Assembly: GCA_021732995.1 (NCBI GenBank)
Contig: JAKFWA010000012.1
Coordinates: 88,013-152,012 of the forward strand
Direction: 5' to 3'
From: Planctomycetaceae bacterium
Lineage (GTDB): Bacteria > Planctomycetota > Planctomycetia > Planctomycetales > Planctomycetaceae
Length of the DNA stretch: 64,000 nt
A program made the position numbers and the translations under genes. Shown here one piece after another: positions 16,789 to 27,518 of this stretch. The notes below the pieces were generated by a model. The model saw only the letters and a program-made list of their open reading frames with translations, had not been told where the DNA came from and made no database searches. Position 1 is the stretch's first letter. Every line of letters begins with the position of its first letter.

Positions 16789-17871
16789 ATGAGCCGGAGA
16801 AGCTTGCAGAACATCGCGATTGTGTTGCTGATTGCCGTCGTCTGGCCGGTGGCCCGGCAGATCCAGCAGCGTTTTGCGAATGAGTCCGCGCCGGAGGCAG
16901 TCGAGTCGCGAACTGTTGTCCGGGAGGTGGCTCTGCTTAACGTGTCTTACGATCCCACGCGAGAACTGTGGCAGGCTGTTAATGCTAAGTTCGTCACGAA
17001 GTACGAGTCTGAGACGGGCGTCAAGTTGACGATCAAGCAATCTCACGCAGCATCCGGAAGTCAGGCTCGAGCGATTGCGGACGGACTGGAAGCCGATGTG
17101 GCGACGCTGTCGTTGTGGCCTGATCTGGATCTGCTGCGTAAGAAGGCGTTGATTAAGGCCGGCTGGGAGGATGAGTTTCCAAACGGTTCAGTGCCGTATT
17201 TTTCTACGGTGGTGTTTGTGGTGCGGAAAGGGAATCCTAAGGGAATTCATGACTGGGCGGATCTCGGCAAGCCCGACACCAGTATTATCACTCCAAGCCC
17301 GAAGACATCGGGAAACGGTCGACTCGCATTGCTGGGAGCTTGGGGGAGTGTCGTGCTGCAAGGCGGTTCTGAGGAAAACGCCCGCGAGTTTGTAACGCGC
17401 ATCTACCGCAATGTGCCCGTGCTGGATACCGGGGCTCGTGGGGCGACGGTCACGTTCTCGCAGAAGGGAATTGGCGACGTGCATCTTGCTGTGGAGAGTG
17501 AGGCTCGGCTGGAAGTTCGCGAGTCGAACGGCGAACTGGAGCTGGTCTATCCGACGAAAAGCATTCGGCACGATCCTCCCGTTGCGATTGTCGACGCTGT
17601 CGTCGAGCGTCGAGGAACACAGGATGTTGCTAAGAGTTACCTCGACTACCTGTATACTCCTGAGGGGCAAGTCGTAATCGCTGAACACGACTTTCGACCG
17701 CTTGATGCTGAGGTGCTGACTAAGTTTGCGGATCGCTTCCCGAAAGTGGAGCTGTTCACTGTTGAAGATATTGGCCCGAATTGGGATGCCGTGCAGAAGA
17801 AATTCTTTGCGGAAGGCGCGTTGTTCGATTCGATCTATCAGGAAATTCATCGTTCCGACTCAGCGAAATGA
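16789..17871 (+). CDS. sulfate-binding protein (second copy, N-terminally anchored)
   Basis: Sulfate-binding protein of 360 residues, clearly paralogous to the copy at 10637: the motifs LLNVSYDPTRELWQAV, IKQSHAASGSQARAIADGLEADVATL, KTSGNGRLALLGAWG and VLDTGARGATVTFSQKGIGDVHL align without gaps. Unlike the first copy it has no lipobox. The N terminus (MSRRSLQNIAIVLLIAVVWPVARQ) is a single hydrophobic segment that could be an uncleaved anchor or a signal peptide. ATG 16789 is chosen over an in-frame GTG at 16780. It lies between cysW and cysA. The two copies may differ in affinity, ligand (sulfate or thiosulfate) or location. Confidence 0.92.
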   Translation: MSRRSLQNIAIVLLIAVVWPVARQIQQRFANESAPEAVESRTVVREVALLNVSYDPTRELWQAVNAKFVTKYESETGVKLTIKQSHAASGSQARAIADGLEADVATLSLWPDLDLLRKKALIKAGWEDEFPNGSVPYFSTVVFVVRKGNPKGIHDWADLGKPDTSIITPSPKTSGNGRLALLGAWGSVVLQGGSEENAREFVTRIYRNVPVLDTGARGATVTFSQKGIGDVHLAVESEARLEVRESNGELELVYPTKSIRHDPPVAIVDAVVERRGTQDVAKSYLDYLYTPEGQVVIAEHDFRPLDAEVLTKFADRFPKVELFTVEDIGPNWDAVQKKFFAEGALFDSIYQEIHRSDSAK

Positions 17872-17930
17872 GTCTTGAGCGACGGAGCTGGGATGCTCTG
17901 TCAGAGAGAATTTGAAATAGGAAAACTGTT

Positions 17931-18989
17931 ATGAGTATTTCCGTCAAAGGTATCACGAAGCACTTCGGCAAGTTCACCGCGCTGGATAACGTGAGCCTTG
18001 AAGTTCCGAATGGCCAATTGACTGCGCTGCTGGGACCATCCGGTTCAGGCAAAACCACTCTGCTGCGGATTATTGCTGGGTTGGAAACGCCTGATGATGG
18101 CACGGTGATGAGCTACGATCAGGACGTGACTGGTAGCTCACCGCAGGATCGCCAGGTGGGCTTTGTGTTTCAGCACTATGCCCTCTTTCGTCATATGTCT
18201 GTGTTCGACAATGTGGCCTTCGGCATGCAGGTACGAAAGAAGCCGAAGGACGAGGTTCGTGACCGAGTGATGGAGTTGTTGCGACTTGTTCGCCTGGAAG
18301 GTCTGGAACGCCGCTTTCCGTCCCAACTTTCCGGTGGTCAGCGGCAACGTGTGGCGCTGGCTCGCGCGCTGGCTGTGCAACCCAAAGTTCTGTTGCTTGA
18401 TGAGCCGTTTGGAGCATTAGATGCGAAGGTGCGGCAGGAACTGCGGCAGTGGCTACGTCGGCTACACGACGAAATTCATCTCACCAGCGTGTTTGTGACC
18501 CATGATCAGGAAGAGGCGTTTGAAGTAGCGGATCAGGTCGTCGTGATGCGCGGTGGTCAGATTGAGCAGGCGGGTACTCCGCAGCAGGTCTTCGAGCACC
18601 CGGCGAATCCATTCGTGATGGACTTCCTGGGTCAGGTGAATGTGTTTCACGGCCGCGTGGAAGACGGTCGCGCCGTTGTCGGCGGTCTTGAGTTCGCCTA
18701 CCCGGATTATACAGGTGTTGAATCTCGCAACGCGTCGGTTTATGTGCGTCCGCACGAGCTGGATCTCGACAATGTTCCGTTTGCGACAACTCATTTGCGG
18801 GCTCGAATTCTGCATATCAACCCGATGGGCTCGATGGCACGCGTGCAATTGCAGGCTGAAGAGCTGGATTTCCTGCTGCATGTCGATGTGAGCCACGAGC
18901 GGTGCCGCGAGTTAATGCTGGCTCCGGAGAGCAAAGTCTATGTGGCGCCAAAACGGCTGAGAGTTTTCATTCCCGATTTTTCAATCTAG
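17931..18989 (+). CDS. cysA: sulfate ABC transporter ATP-binding protein CysA
   Basis: ATPase subunit of 352 residues. The Walker A is GPSGSGKTT, the Q-loop VFQHYALF, the ABC signature [15 protein letters not shown], Walker [13 protein letters not shown], and the switch His is in VTHDQEEA. Residues after about 235 form the regulatory TOBE-like C-terminal part typical of CysA ([22 protein letters not shown]). Sixty bases separate it from the second sulfate-binding protein. It completes a full importer with CysT and CysW. Confidence 0.95.
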   Translation: MSISVKGITKHFGKFTALDNVSLEVPNGQLTALLGPSGSGKTTLLRIIAGLETPDDGTVMSYDQDVTGSSPQDRQVGFVFQHYALFRHMSVFDNVAFGMQVRKKPKDEVRDRVMELLRLVRLEGLERRFPSQLSGGQRQRVALARALAVQPKVLLLDEPFGALDAKVRQELRQWLRRLHDEIHLTSVFVTHDQEEAFEVADQVVVMRGGQIEQAGTPQQVFEHPANPFVMDFLGQVNVFHGRVEDGRAVVGGLEFAYPDYTGVESRNASVYVRPHELDLDNVPFATTHLRARILHINPMGSMARVQLQAEELDFLLHVDVSHERCRELMLAPESKVYVAPKRLRVFIPDFSI

Positions 18990-19108
18990 AGAGCCGTGGT
19001 TGGTGCGCGGGCCGATCGTGGCGCACCCTGCACTGCCCTTGAGGAACCATGTCTGTCGCTTCCCTGCAATCAATTCCTTCGTTTGTTCGCGTTAGTAAGA
19101 GGCCCAAG

Positions 19109-19300
19109 ATGCCCGAGACACAAGAAAAACAAAACAGCGGAGCAGGTTCATTGCTCGCGTCGCAGTCCGAATCACTCAGTGTCATTCAAGATGCACTGAA
19201 AGGACTGCAATACGGCCAGGTCACTGTCGTGGTACAGGACGGCATCGTGGTGCAGGTCGAACGGACAGAGAAGCATCGGCTGCACGCTCGTCGCAGTTAA
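19109..19300 (+). CDS. YezD-like (DUF2292) small protein
   Basis: Small protein of 63 residues. The conserved DUF2292 core is IQDALKGLQYGQVTVVVQDGIVVQVERTEKHRL. YezD-type proteins recur beside sulfur-assimilation genes, which fits this place between cysA and cysK. I prefer the start at ATG 19109 (AAGAGG six bases upstream, usual family length); an in-frame ATG at 19049, also with GAGGA upstream, would give 83 residues. Molecular function is unknown. Confidence 0.75.
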   Translation: MPETQEKQNSGAGSLLASQSESLSVIQDALKGLQYGQVTVVVQDGIVVQVERTEKHRLHARRS

Positions 19301-19317
19301 GAATGCGGGCGGAACTG

Positions 19318-19334
19318 GAGATACGTTGTATCTC
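19318..19334. promoter_or_regulatory. perfect dyad upstream of cysK
   Basis: GAGATAC (19318-19324) and GTATCTC (19328-19334) are perfect inverted repeats around a GTT centre, 17 bases in all, the size expected for an operator bound by a regulator dimer. It lies between the YezD-like gene and cysK, 124 bases before the cysK start. No T-run follows, so it does not look like a terminator. A role as an Rrf2 site or another operator is inference; the other dyad near 10605 has a different sequence. Confidence 0.4.
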
Positions 19335-19457
19335 AGCGTCCGCTCCGCGTCGTTAGCGAATATGTAATACGCGCGATTGATACTGGCTCGCGGTACGCGT
19401 TGATTACCACCGCAGCTCGCGTGAGAAAACTCGGAATCCGCAGGAAAGGAGACTCGC

Positions 19458-20435
19458 ATGTCGAACTGGTATAAAGACAACTCGCTGTCTATTGGTCGCA
19501 CGCCGCTGGTGGAACTCAATCGCGTTAAAGACGGCGCGCCTGCGACGATCCTCGCGAAGGTTGAGGGACGCAATCCGGCTTACTCCGTGAAGTGCCGCAT
19601 TGGCGCGGCGATGATTTGGGATGCGGAACAGCGTGGTTTGCTCGGTCCCGGTAAAGAGCTGGTGGAGCCGACGAGTGGCAATACGGGCATCGCCCTGGCC
19701 TTCGTGGCTGCTGCCCGCCGAATTCCGTTGACGCTGACAATGCCGGAAACGATGAGTTTGGAGCGTCGCAAGCTGCTAGTGGCCTACGGGGCGAAACTCG
19801 TGTTGACCGAAGGGCCGCGCGGCATGGGTGGCGCGATTGCCAAGGCTGAGGAGATCGTGGCGTCAGATCCTGAAAAGTATGTCTTGCTGCAGCAGTTCAA
19901 GAATCCGGCCAACCCGGCAATCCATGAGAAGACAACTGGCCCGGAGATCTGGAACGATACCGACGGTGCCATCGACATTCTGATTTCGGGCGTGGGCACA
20001 GGCGGCACGATTACGGGTGTCTCGCGGTACATCAAGAAGGAAAAGGGTAAGGCGATCCGGTCGGTGGCTGTGGAGCCTACGAACAGCCCCGTGCTGACTC
20101 AGCAGCGCAGCGGGCAACCTCTGAAGCCGGCTCCGCACAAGATTCAGGGCATCGGAGCGGGCTTTATCCCCGGCGTGCTGGACCTGTCCTTGGTCGATGA
20201 CGTGGAGCAAGTCACAAACGAAGAGGCGATTGAGTATGCTCGACGGCTGACGTTGGAAGAGGGCATTCTCGCGGGAATCTCTTGTGGAGCAGCGGCGGCC
20301 GTGGCCGTGCGTGTTGCGAAGCGTCCGGAGAATGCCGGTAAGACGATCGTCGTGGTGCTGCCGGACTCGGGCGAACGCTATCTGAGTTCGGTGCTGTTTG
20401 AAGGTGTGTTTGACGCGGAAGGACGCGCTCGATGA
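19458..20435 (+). CDS. cysK: cysteine synthase A (O-acetylserine sulfhydrylase)
   Basis: PLP-dependent enzyme of 325 residues making cysteine from O-acetylserine and sulfide. The PLP lysine is Lys45 in NPAYSVKCR, the substrate loop is TSGNTG at 71-76, and the glycine-rich phosphate-binding loop is [11 protein letters not shown]. The C-terminal [14 protein letters not shown] and [13 protein letters not shown] are typical of CysK. GGAAAGGAG lies eight bases upstream of the ATG. Its last codons overlap the start of cysE (ATGA), so the two partner enzymes are coupled in translation, matching the physical cysteine synthase complex they form. Confidence 0.95.
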   Translation: MSNWYKDNSLSIGRTPLVELNRVKDGAPATILAKVEGRNPAYSVKCRIGAAMIWDAEQRGLLGPGKELVEPTSGNTGIALAFVAAARRIPLTLTMPETMSLERRKLLVAYGAKLVLTEGPRGMGGAIAKAEEIVASDPEKYVLLQQFKNPANPAIHEKTTGPEIWNDTDGAIDILISGVGTGGTITGVSRYIKKEKGKAIRSVAVEPTNSPVLTQQRSGQPLKPAPHKIQGIGAGFIPGVLDLSLVDDVEQVTNEEAIEYARRLTLEEGILAGISCGAAAAVAVRVAKRPENAGKTIVVVLPDSGERYLSSVLFEGVFDAEGRAR

Positions 20436-21382
20436 CTTCATTTTCGACGGATGATTCCGCTCTGCCGAGTGATTGGGATGGCACAATCAAGTCCATCGTG
20501 GCGGAACTCCGGGTGTTGCGGGAAGCGTCGCTGGCGGCGCGCGAACGCGTTGGCCGGCCGGCCAAGCTACCGTCACGCAAGACCCTGACGAGCGTCGTTG
20601 AGGGCCTCTGCGCGGCAATGTTTCCCAACCGTCTCGGGGCGCGCGAGCTGGCTCGCGAGAGTGCCGACTACTTTGTTGGCCACACGCTGGATGTGACGCT
20701 GCGCGATCTGGTCGAGCAGGTGCATCGTGAGCTGCACTTCATTTGCGAAGGTGAAGTCGAGAACGACGAGCAGCGACGACAGGCCGCAGCGATTGTCTGT
20801 CAGTTCGCCAGCAAGCTTCCGGATGTCCGCGCGCTCCTGGAGAGCGACATTCAAGCCGCCTATGAAGGCGACCCGGCCGCTCGCAGTCAGGACGAGGTGC
20901 TGGCCTGTTATCCAGGGATCATGGCGATTGCGCATCATCGACTGGCTCATGTCTTGTACGGGCTGGGTGCGAAGCTGGTGGCGCGCATCATCGCTGAGAT
21001 TGCTCATTCCGTGACGGGTATTGATATCCATCCCGGCGCGCAGATCAGTGGGAGCTTCTTCATTGATCACGGTACCGGCGTGGTGATTGGCGAAACCGCG
21101 ATCATTGGCACCCGAGTGCGCCTCTACCAAGCCGTAACGCTGGGCGCAAAGCGGTTTCCAACAGATGAAACGGGTGCGCTCGTGAAAGGCAACGCACGGC
21201 ATCCGATCGTCGAGGATGATGTCGTGATCTACGCTGGAGCGACCATTCTTGGCCGGGTGACGATCGGTAAAGGCTCAGTCATCGGCGGCAACGTGTGGCT
21301 GACGCGCAGCGTGTCGGCGGGCAGCAACATCTCGCAGGCCAAGGTGCGCAGCGAGGATTTCGACGGGGGATCTGGTATTTGA
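20432..21382 (+). CDS. cysE: serine O-acetyltransferase
   Basis: Enzyme of 316 residues acetylating serine to O-acetylserine, the CysK substrate. An N-terminal helical part (about 1-190) precedes the left-handed beta-helix of hexapeptide repeats: [27 protein letters not shown], then a loop ([13 protein letters not shown]), then [21 protein letters not shown]. The catalytic His in FFIDHGTG and the substrate-binding loop are present. Its start overlaps the cysK stop by four bases. The protein ends in a polar tail ([10 protein letters not shown]) with a C-terminal Ile, as used by CysE to dock into CysK. Confidence 0.93.
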   Translation: MTSFSTDDSALPSDWDGTIKSIVAELRVLREASLAARERVGRPAKLPSRKTLTSVVEGLCAAMFPNRLGARELARESADYFVGHTLDVTLRDLVEQVHRELHFICEGEVENDEQRRQAAAIVCQFASKLPDVRALLESDIQAAYEGDPAARSQDEVLACYPGIMAIAHHRLAHVLYGLGAKLVARIIAEIAHSVTGIDIHPGAQISGSFFIDHGTGVVIGETAIIGTRVRLYQAVTLGAKRFPTDETGALVKGNARHPIVEDDVVIYAGATILGRVTIGKGSVIGGNVWLTRSVSAGSNISQAKVRSEDFDGGSGI

Positions 21383-21525
21383 GGGGCGAGACAGATGGCG
21401 TTGGGAGGTGGCAGCGGGCTGTGGCGCAATTCGAGCGGCTCAGAGCTGCTAATCATTGCTTGTCAATCTAACGATCTTTAGAGTGTTGAAGCTTCGATTG
21501 CTCCCGCCTCCCCCGCTTATCCTCA

Positions 21526-24045
21526 ATGTCGAGTGTCGCAGTGTCACTCAAGAGACCCGCGCCTTCCAAACTTGAACCATCGGCAGGAGAGAATGCGCCG
21601 TCGGTTCCCGCAGGTACCGTGGAAAATTGCCTCACAGTTTTCTGCGAGAGCCTTTTGTTGCTTTTGCAGTCACGACGTGACGATAACCGGTCGCTGCTGG
21701 CGGATGTGATTCCGGGGTTCCTTCCGGCGTTCAAAGAGTGTTGTCAGCAAACTTCGACGCTGCGAGCCGAGCTGAAGCAGTGGGAAGAGCGATCTCATCA
21801 ACTGATCCAACTGGCCGCGTTGTACGGCGGAAATGGATCATCAGATCTGGTGGCGAGTCTGGAGCATGCGCGGCTGCAGGCGACTCAGGTGATTAGTTCG
21901 CTGGACGATTTGCGTCGGGCAACGGATACGGAAACTGACCTCTCAGCCGCGAATCTGCATGCGTCCTCGAAGAGTTCGCCGGCCAAGAGTTCTTACGAAG
22001 CGGTGGATCTGCATTTGCCCGAGAACCACCTGCGCGGCTTTTGTGATGCAGTGATTGAGCTGACCAAAGCCGGGCCCGAGGGCAAGTCTGTTCTGTCGCA
22101 GACACTGCCATCGCTGGTTCGCATGTTTCGTGCCTGCGATCCAACAACATTTGACTCATTGCGTGACGAACTTCATGCATCGGAGACACGGGCTGACAAG
22201 TTGCTGCAGCTGGCGACTCAATACTGCGGCACCGTTGCCAGCGAGCTGCAACAGAACGTCAAACGATCGCAGGCGCGGGTGAATCGAGTTATCGACAGCT
22301 TCGAGGCGCTGCATGTGGCCTCAGACTTAATGTCCGCTCCGCCGGCACTGGCGGTGATCCACCAGCCGATGCGCATCGGGCCAGGTACGAATCGTGACGG
22401 AGCTGCCAGTCAGGCCGTTACTGATCAGACTCGGGCTCGCGGCCAGAGCTTCTTTCAAATGGCCGGGCGTTCCTATCAGCGGCGTGACTACGAGATGGCC
22501 GATCGGCTGTATTCGGAAGCGCTACGATTCGATCCGACATTGCGCCTGGCATACGTTCATCGAGGGCGTATTCGTCTGGCGGGTCGCAAGTTTGAGCATG
22601 CAATCACCGATTTTTCGTCGGCGTTGCAGCTCGATCCGAATCATTGCTCCACGCTGCGCTGGCGCGGTGATGCCCTGGCGCTGTGCGAGCGGTTCGCAGA
22701 AGCCATTGCCGATTACGATCGCGCCCTGCTGCTGTTTCCGAACCGGTATCTGGTGCGCTACAACCGCGCCGTTGTTCTCCGGCAATCCGGCGATCTGGAT
22801 CAGGCCAAAAGTGAGTTCGAGCAACTGGTGAAGCTGCGACCGCAGCAGGCTCCGTTGTATCTCAATCAGGGTTTGATCTGTCTAAGCCAGGGCGCATGTG
22901 AAGCGGCCGTTGAGTTCTTTCAGATGGCCCTTCGCTATCAGCCGAATTGCCAAGAAGCCATTGATCGTCTGGCTGAGCTTGGAATTGCACCCTCGCAGCC
23001 GAAGGTGGCCGAGAAACAGATCGCCCCTGTTGTTCCAAAGAGAATCTCCGAGCCCAGTACGTCGGGCATCGACGATCGGACTACCAATACTCAGGAACTC
23101 GAACTCCCTGTAACAGCGCCGGTTCATTCTGAAGAGGATTCAGAGGACGAACTGGCCATGAGCTTTCTGGATGCCCCTCTTCCTTTGTCAGACCCATTGT
23201 CCGACAAGGACGAGCGCGAAGAGCCGTCTCGCCGACCAACCACTGCTCTGCCTGATCTCCCAAGCGAAACTCGTGAGCAAGCCAAGAAGCTCGCGTCTGT
23301 TGAGAGGGCTCCGTCGCGGCGCGAGGGTGTGGCACCGTTCCTGGATATTTCCGTCGGTGCTCCCTCGCTGAGCCAGGATCGATCACTCAGCTTGACCGGC
23401 AAGTTTGAGGCACGTTGTCCATGTTGCGACGCCATTAGCTTTATCGCTCTGGACAAGCTGCAGACAGGAAAAGTGCTGACGTGCCCGCACTGCGACAGAT
23501 TCTTCACGTCTGAGCCCAGCGGACGCATGGTCGAAGTGAAGAAGGCACGCGGGAAATGGAAGGTCGTGCAACGCCGGTCGTCCGCCGACTGGCCGTGGAG
23601 TCCGACTCAGATCGCAGGCGTGGTCGGAGTCGCGGTATTGCTGCTCTCTCTGTTCTTCTTCATCCCACCGCGAGCCACCGAATCCGCCGCGAATGATCCA
23701 GCACTCCCGAAGGATCTGGAGCCGCGCGCCAAAGTCTTCACTGTGGCGTGGCTTAAAGGCGACATTCGCACGATGCGGCGATTGACCGGAGATAGTCGCG
23801 GCTCGGACCTCTTCATGTGGTGCATGGAGAATCCGACGCCACTGACCAGTGTTCCGCCCACGCTTGAGCGTGATCTGCAGATGAAAGTCGAGATCACGAA
23901 GAGTGTGCCCCCCACAACGCAGCTGAAGATCCGTTTGGATGGCCTGCAACCGACTCGTGGTAGTGGGAGTTCTGAGTTGAAGCTGGCTTGGAAACAGGAG
24001 GATGAAACCTGGGTGTTTCAACCTTTCGTGACGCTGGAGATGTGA
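21526..24045 (+). CDS. TPR membrane protein with duplicated N-terminal domain and zinc ribbon
   Basis: Protein of 839 residues not recognisable as one named family. Residues about 30-130 and 170-265 look like two copies of one helical domain: SLLADVIPGFLPAFKEC against SVLSQTLPSLVRMFRAC, then RSHQLIQLAALYGG against RADKLLQLATQYCG, then QATQVISSLDDLRRATD against ARVNRVIDSFEALHVASD. About four to five tetratricopeptide repeats follow at 310-485 (YQRRDYEMADRLYSEALRFDPTLRLAY and similar). After an acidic Ser/Pro linker, a zinc ribbon begins at residue 631 (CPCC ... CPHC). A membrane helix lies at about 690-714 and a 120-residue tail follows. It probably anchors a protein-interaction platform at the membrane. 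The ATG has no strong ribosome site. It stands 143 bases after cysE and may be independent. Confidence 0.75.
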   Translation: MSSVAVSLKRPAPSKLEPSAGENAPSVPAGTVENCLTVFCESLLLLLQSRRDDNRSLLADVIPGFLPAFKECCQQTSTLRAELKQWEERSHQLIQLAALYGGNGSSDLVASLEHARLQATQVISSLDDLRRATDTETDLSAANLHASSKSSPAKSSYEAVDLHLPENHLRGFCDAVIELTKAGPEGKSVLSQTLPSLVRMFRACDPTTFDSLRDELHASETRADKLLQLATQYCGTVASELQQNVKRSQARVNRVIDSFEALHVASDLMSAPPALAVIHQPMRIGPGTNRDGAASQAVTDQTRARGQSFFQMAGRSYQRRDYEMADRLYSEALRFDPTLRLAYVHRGRIRLAGRKFEHAITDFSSALQLDPNHCSTLRWRGDALALCERFAEAIADYDRALLLFPNRYLVRYNRAVVLRQSGDLDQAKSEFEQLVKLRPQQAPLYLNQGLICLSQGACEAAVEFFQMALRYQPNCQEAIDRLAELGIAPSQPKVAEKQIAPVVPKRISEPSTSGIDDRTTNTQELELPVTAPVHSEEDSEDELAMSFLDAPLPLSDPLSDKDEREEPSRRPTTALPDLPSETREQAKKLASVERAPSRREGVAPFLDISVGAPSLSQDRSLSLTGKFEARCPCCDAISFIALDKLQTGKVLTCPHCDRFFTSEPSGRMVEVKKARGKWKVVQRRSSADWPWSPTQIAGVVGVAVLLLSLFFFIPPRATESAANDPALPKDLEPRAKVFTVAWLKGDIRTMRRLTGDSRGSDLFMWCMENPTPLTSVPPTLERDLQMKVEITKSVPPTTQLKIRLDGLQPTRGSGSSELKLAWKQEDETWVFQPFVTLEM

Positions 24046-24189
24046 CGTCAACTTCGTTCGCTTGACGGACCAAGCTGCGCAGTTAGTCCGACGAGCGTTT
24101 GAATGTATGATCGTCTGATTGATTCTATAGGTTCGTAATTTTCCCCCCTTGATGTCCCCTGCCCTCCCTCGAACGTGAAAGGCAAACTC

Positions 24190-25251
<1,062 letters not shown>

Positions 25252-25302
25252 CGTCAATCGCGGTCGAAGGGTCGCGGTGTTTATGTAGAAATTGTTGCTG
25301 TT

Positions 25303-25350
25303 CGCTGCAGGTGACATGATCCCGAGTCGTGTCACATGCAGCGATTTTCT
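25303..25350 (+). terminator. hairpin terminator after the DUF1559 gene
   Basis: CGCTGCA (25303-25309) pairs with TGCAGCG (25337-25343), and the inner TGACA (25312-25316) pairs with TGTCA (25330-25334), with a two-base internal bulge. ATTTTCTT follows at once. The next gene starts 31 bases later on the same strand, so this separates two transcription units. Confidence 0.6.
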
Positions 25351-25380
25351 TCATGGTCCAGATGAGGCGCAGCGAACACG

Positions 25381-26145
25381 GTGTCACTGAGTTCCTCCGA
25401 CAAAGCGATTTTTGAACGAGATGGTTTCGTTACTCTGCGCAGCGTTTTCTCAGCGGCAGAGATTGCGGACCTCGTTGCGGAAACTGACGCACTGCTGGTG
25501 GACTCCGACAGCCGCATCAGCCAGTTCAACCTGCGCTGCCGTTATATGCCTCATTGGCAATCAGGCGAAATGCTGTTTGAAGTTTTCGATCCAATCAACG
25601 AGATCGCTCCCAGGTGCGAGCAGATGACGCGCGATCGTCGCATCGTGGGACTGATAGAATCGATTTACGGTGAGCCTGCTTGCCTGTTCAAAGAGAAGTT
25701 TATTTTCAAGCCGGCTGGAGCGACTGGTTACAAGCTGCATCAGGACATTCCCTTTGGTTGGGTCGGATTCCCGAGAACGTTTCTAACTGTGCTGGTCGCG
25801 ATTGATCCAAGCTCTCCAGAGAATGGGTGTACGGAAGTCTTTTCGGGATATCACCGCAGCTTCCTGTCGAATGAGCCAGAAACATACATGCTGCCGGACG
25901 AGATGGTTGATAATTCTCGACGGACCTTTCTGGCACTGGAACCCGGTGATGTCGCCATCTTCCATGGATTGACGCCGCACCGCTCTGAACCCAATCGATC
26001 CGACCGCATGCGCCGTAGTTTTTATATTAGTTACAACGCTGCCTCGGATGGCGGAGACCAGCGAGCGGCTCACTATGCCGATTTCCATCAGCGCATGCGC
26101 GGCCGTCGTCCTGCGGAAGAACAGTCACTTGTGTTTTTTCGATAG
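25381..26145 (+). CDS. phytanoyl-CoA dioxygenase (PhyH) family protein
   Basis: Predicted Fe(II)/2-oxoglutarate oxygenase of 254 residues. The iron ligands are visible as HQD in GYKLHQDIPFG and the distal His in FHGLTPHRSEPNRS. The Arg in RMRRSFYISYN would bind 2-oxoglutarate. Start is GTG at 25381; no closer ATG exists in frame. It is followed by the MFS gene after 47 bases, so the two may be cotranscribed. PhyH enzymes hydroxylate small molecules as well as lipids; the substrate here cannot be read. Confidence 0.85.
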   Translation: MSLSSSDKAIFERDGFVTLRSVFSAAEIADLVAETDALLVDSDSRISQFNLRCRYMPHWQSGEMLFEVFDPINEIAPRCEQMTRDRRIVGLIESIYGEPACLFKEKFIFKPAGATGYKLHQDIPFGWVGFPRTFLTVLVAIDPSSPENGCTEVFSGYHRSFLSNEPETYMLPDEMVDNSRRTFLALEPGDVAIFHGLTPHRSEPNRSDRMRRSFYISYNAASDGGDQRAAHYADFHQRMRGRRPAEEQSLVFFR

Positions 26146-26192
26146 TAGCTCCCTCTGCTGTAACAGTCGTAGCGACATGATATTCAAAGATT

Positions 26193-27518
26193 ATGCAAAC
26201 ACTTGATAACAAGTTTTATACGCCAAGTCGTTATGGCTGGGTGATGGTTGTTGTCGCTGCCATGGCCATGGTTGCGACGATGCCAGGGCGTACTCATGGA
26301 TTGGGTGTTCTGACAGAACGGTTGTTGAAAGACCCCGCTTTTTCAATGACGCGTGTTGAATTCAGCGACATGAACCTTTGGGCGACGTTGCTTGGAGGTC
26401 TGTTCTGTTTGCCGTGCGGCCGTTTGATCGATCGTTATGGTCTCAGGATCACTCTCACGTCAGTCGTTGTTGCGCTTGGGACTGTCGTCTTGTCGATGAC
26501 GCAGTTGACCGGCAACACCGCGTTGTTCACCGCGATCCTATTGACTCGCGGATTTGGTCAAAGCGCATTGTCAGTCCTTAGTATCACTATGGTTGGCAAG
26601 TGGTTCCGCGGTAAGGCGACCCTACCCATGGCTGTCTACTCGTTGATCCTGTCGGCTGGATTTGCGGGAGCTATGCAGTGGGCGATGGGGTATTCGGACG
26701 CCGGTTGGCGTAGCATCTGGGAGAAGATTGGTTGGGTCATATTGCTTGTAATGGCGCCAACTGCGCTCAGCCTCACCCGTGATCCACCTGCCGAGCGCGA
26801 GACCGCCGGTTCTGATATGTCTTCTTCTGACGTGGGTAGTGAGCGGGCGCCGGCAGATTCGTCTTCGAGTGGGTTTACGGTCTTGCAGGCGATGGCAACC
26901 CCCGCTTTCTGGACGTTTGGATTGGCGATCTCGTACATGGCCGTCGTCACATCCGGAATGTCCCTGTTCAATGAATCCGTCGTGACATCACAGGGGCTCG
27001 AGAAGGAGGCGTTCTACAAACTCGCCTCACTCAGCTTTTTGGTCGGACTTTTCGTCCAATTGCCAGCAGGCTGGCTTGGCCAACGAGTGTCTTTGGCACG
27101 CTTTCAGACGGTGGCTCTGGTGATGCAAGCGGGGTGCCTGATGTGGCTTCCACACGTCCACGCTCAAACACAATTGGTTTTGTACGGAATCGGCATGGGA
27201 ATCGGTGGCACCATTTCGACGGTCATCTTTTATTCCATCTGGGGTCAGGCATTTGGACGCTTGCACCTTGGCAAGATTCAGGGAGTGGCGCAGATGATGA
27301 CAGTGCTTGCGTCCTCGCTGGGGCCGAAACTGCTCGCCGAGTGTCAGGCACGCACAGGCGACTATCGACTCATCTTTGAATGGCTGGCGATTGCAGGATT
27401 TGGCTTAGCAATCGCGTCCTGGCTAGTGCGGGTGCCTTGTCCCGAGGATGCTGCCAAGCTGAAGTCCTCGTCGACCAACGACCTTTCAGCCGAAGCTGCT
27501 GCGGAGAATCTTGCATGA
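26193..27518 (+). CDS. MFS transporter
   Basis: Carrier of 441 residues with about twelve hydrophobic segments in two bundles split by a hydrophilic loop (DPPAERETAG...SSSSGF). The loop-2/3 motif reads GRLIDRYGLR. The general look (GRTHGLGVLTERLL, MAVYSLILSAGFAGAM) is of the OFA/monocarboxylate-like MFS group, but the substrate is open. Its stop overlaps the ATG of the next gene (ATGA, 27515-27518), so its job is probably tied to the ArsI-like fusion downstream. Confidence 0.85.
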   Translation: MQTLDNKFYTPSRYGWVMVVVAAMAMVATMPGRTHGLGVLTERLLKDPAFSMTRVEFSDMNLWATLLGGLFCLPCGRLIDRYGLRITLTSVVVALGTVVLSMTQLTGNTALFTAILLTRGFGQSALSVLSITMVGKWFRGKATLPMAVYSLILSAGFAGAMQWAMGYSDAGWRSIWEKIGWVILLVMAPTALSLTRDPPAERETAGSDMSSSDVGSERAPADSSSSGFTVLQAMATPAFWTFGLAISYMAVVTSGMSLFNESVVTSQGLEKEAFYKLASLSFLVGLFVQLPAGWLGQRVSLARFQTVALVMQAGCLMWLPHVHAQTQLVLYGIGMGIGGTISTVIFYSIWGQAFGRLHLGKIQGVAQMMTVLASSLGPKLLAECQARTGDYRLIFEWLAIAGFGLAIASWLVRVPCPEDAAKLKSSSTNDLSAEAAAENLA

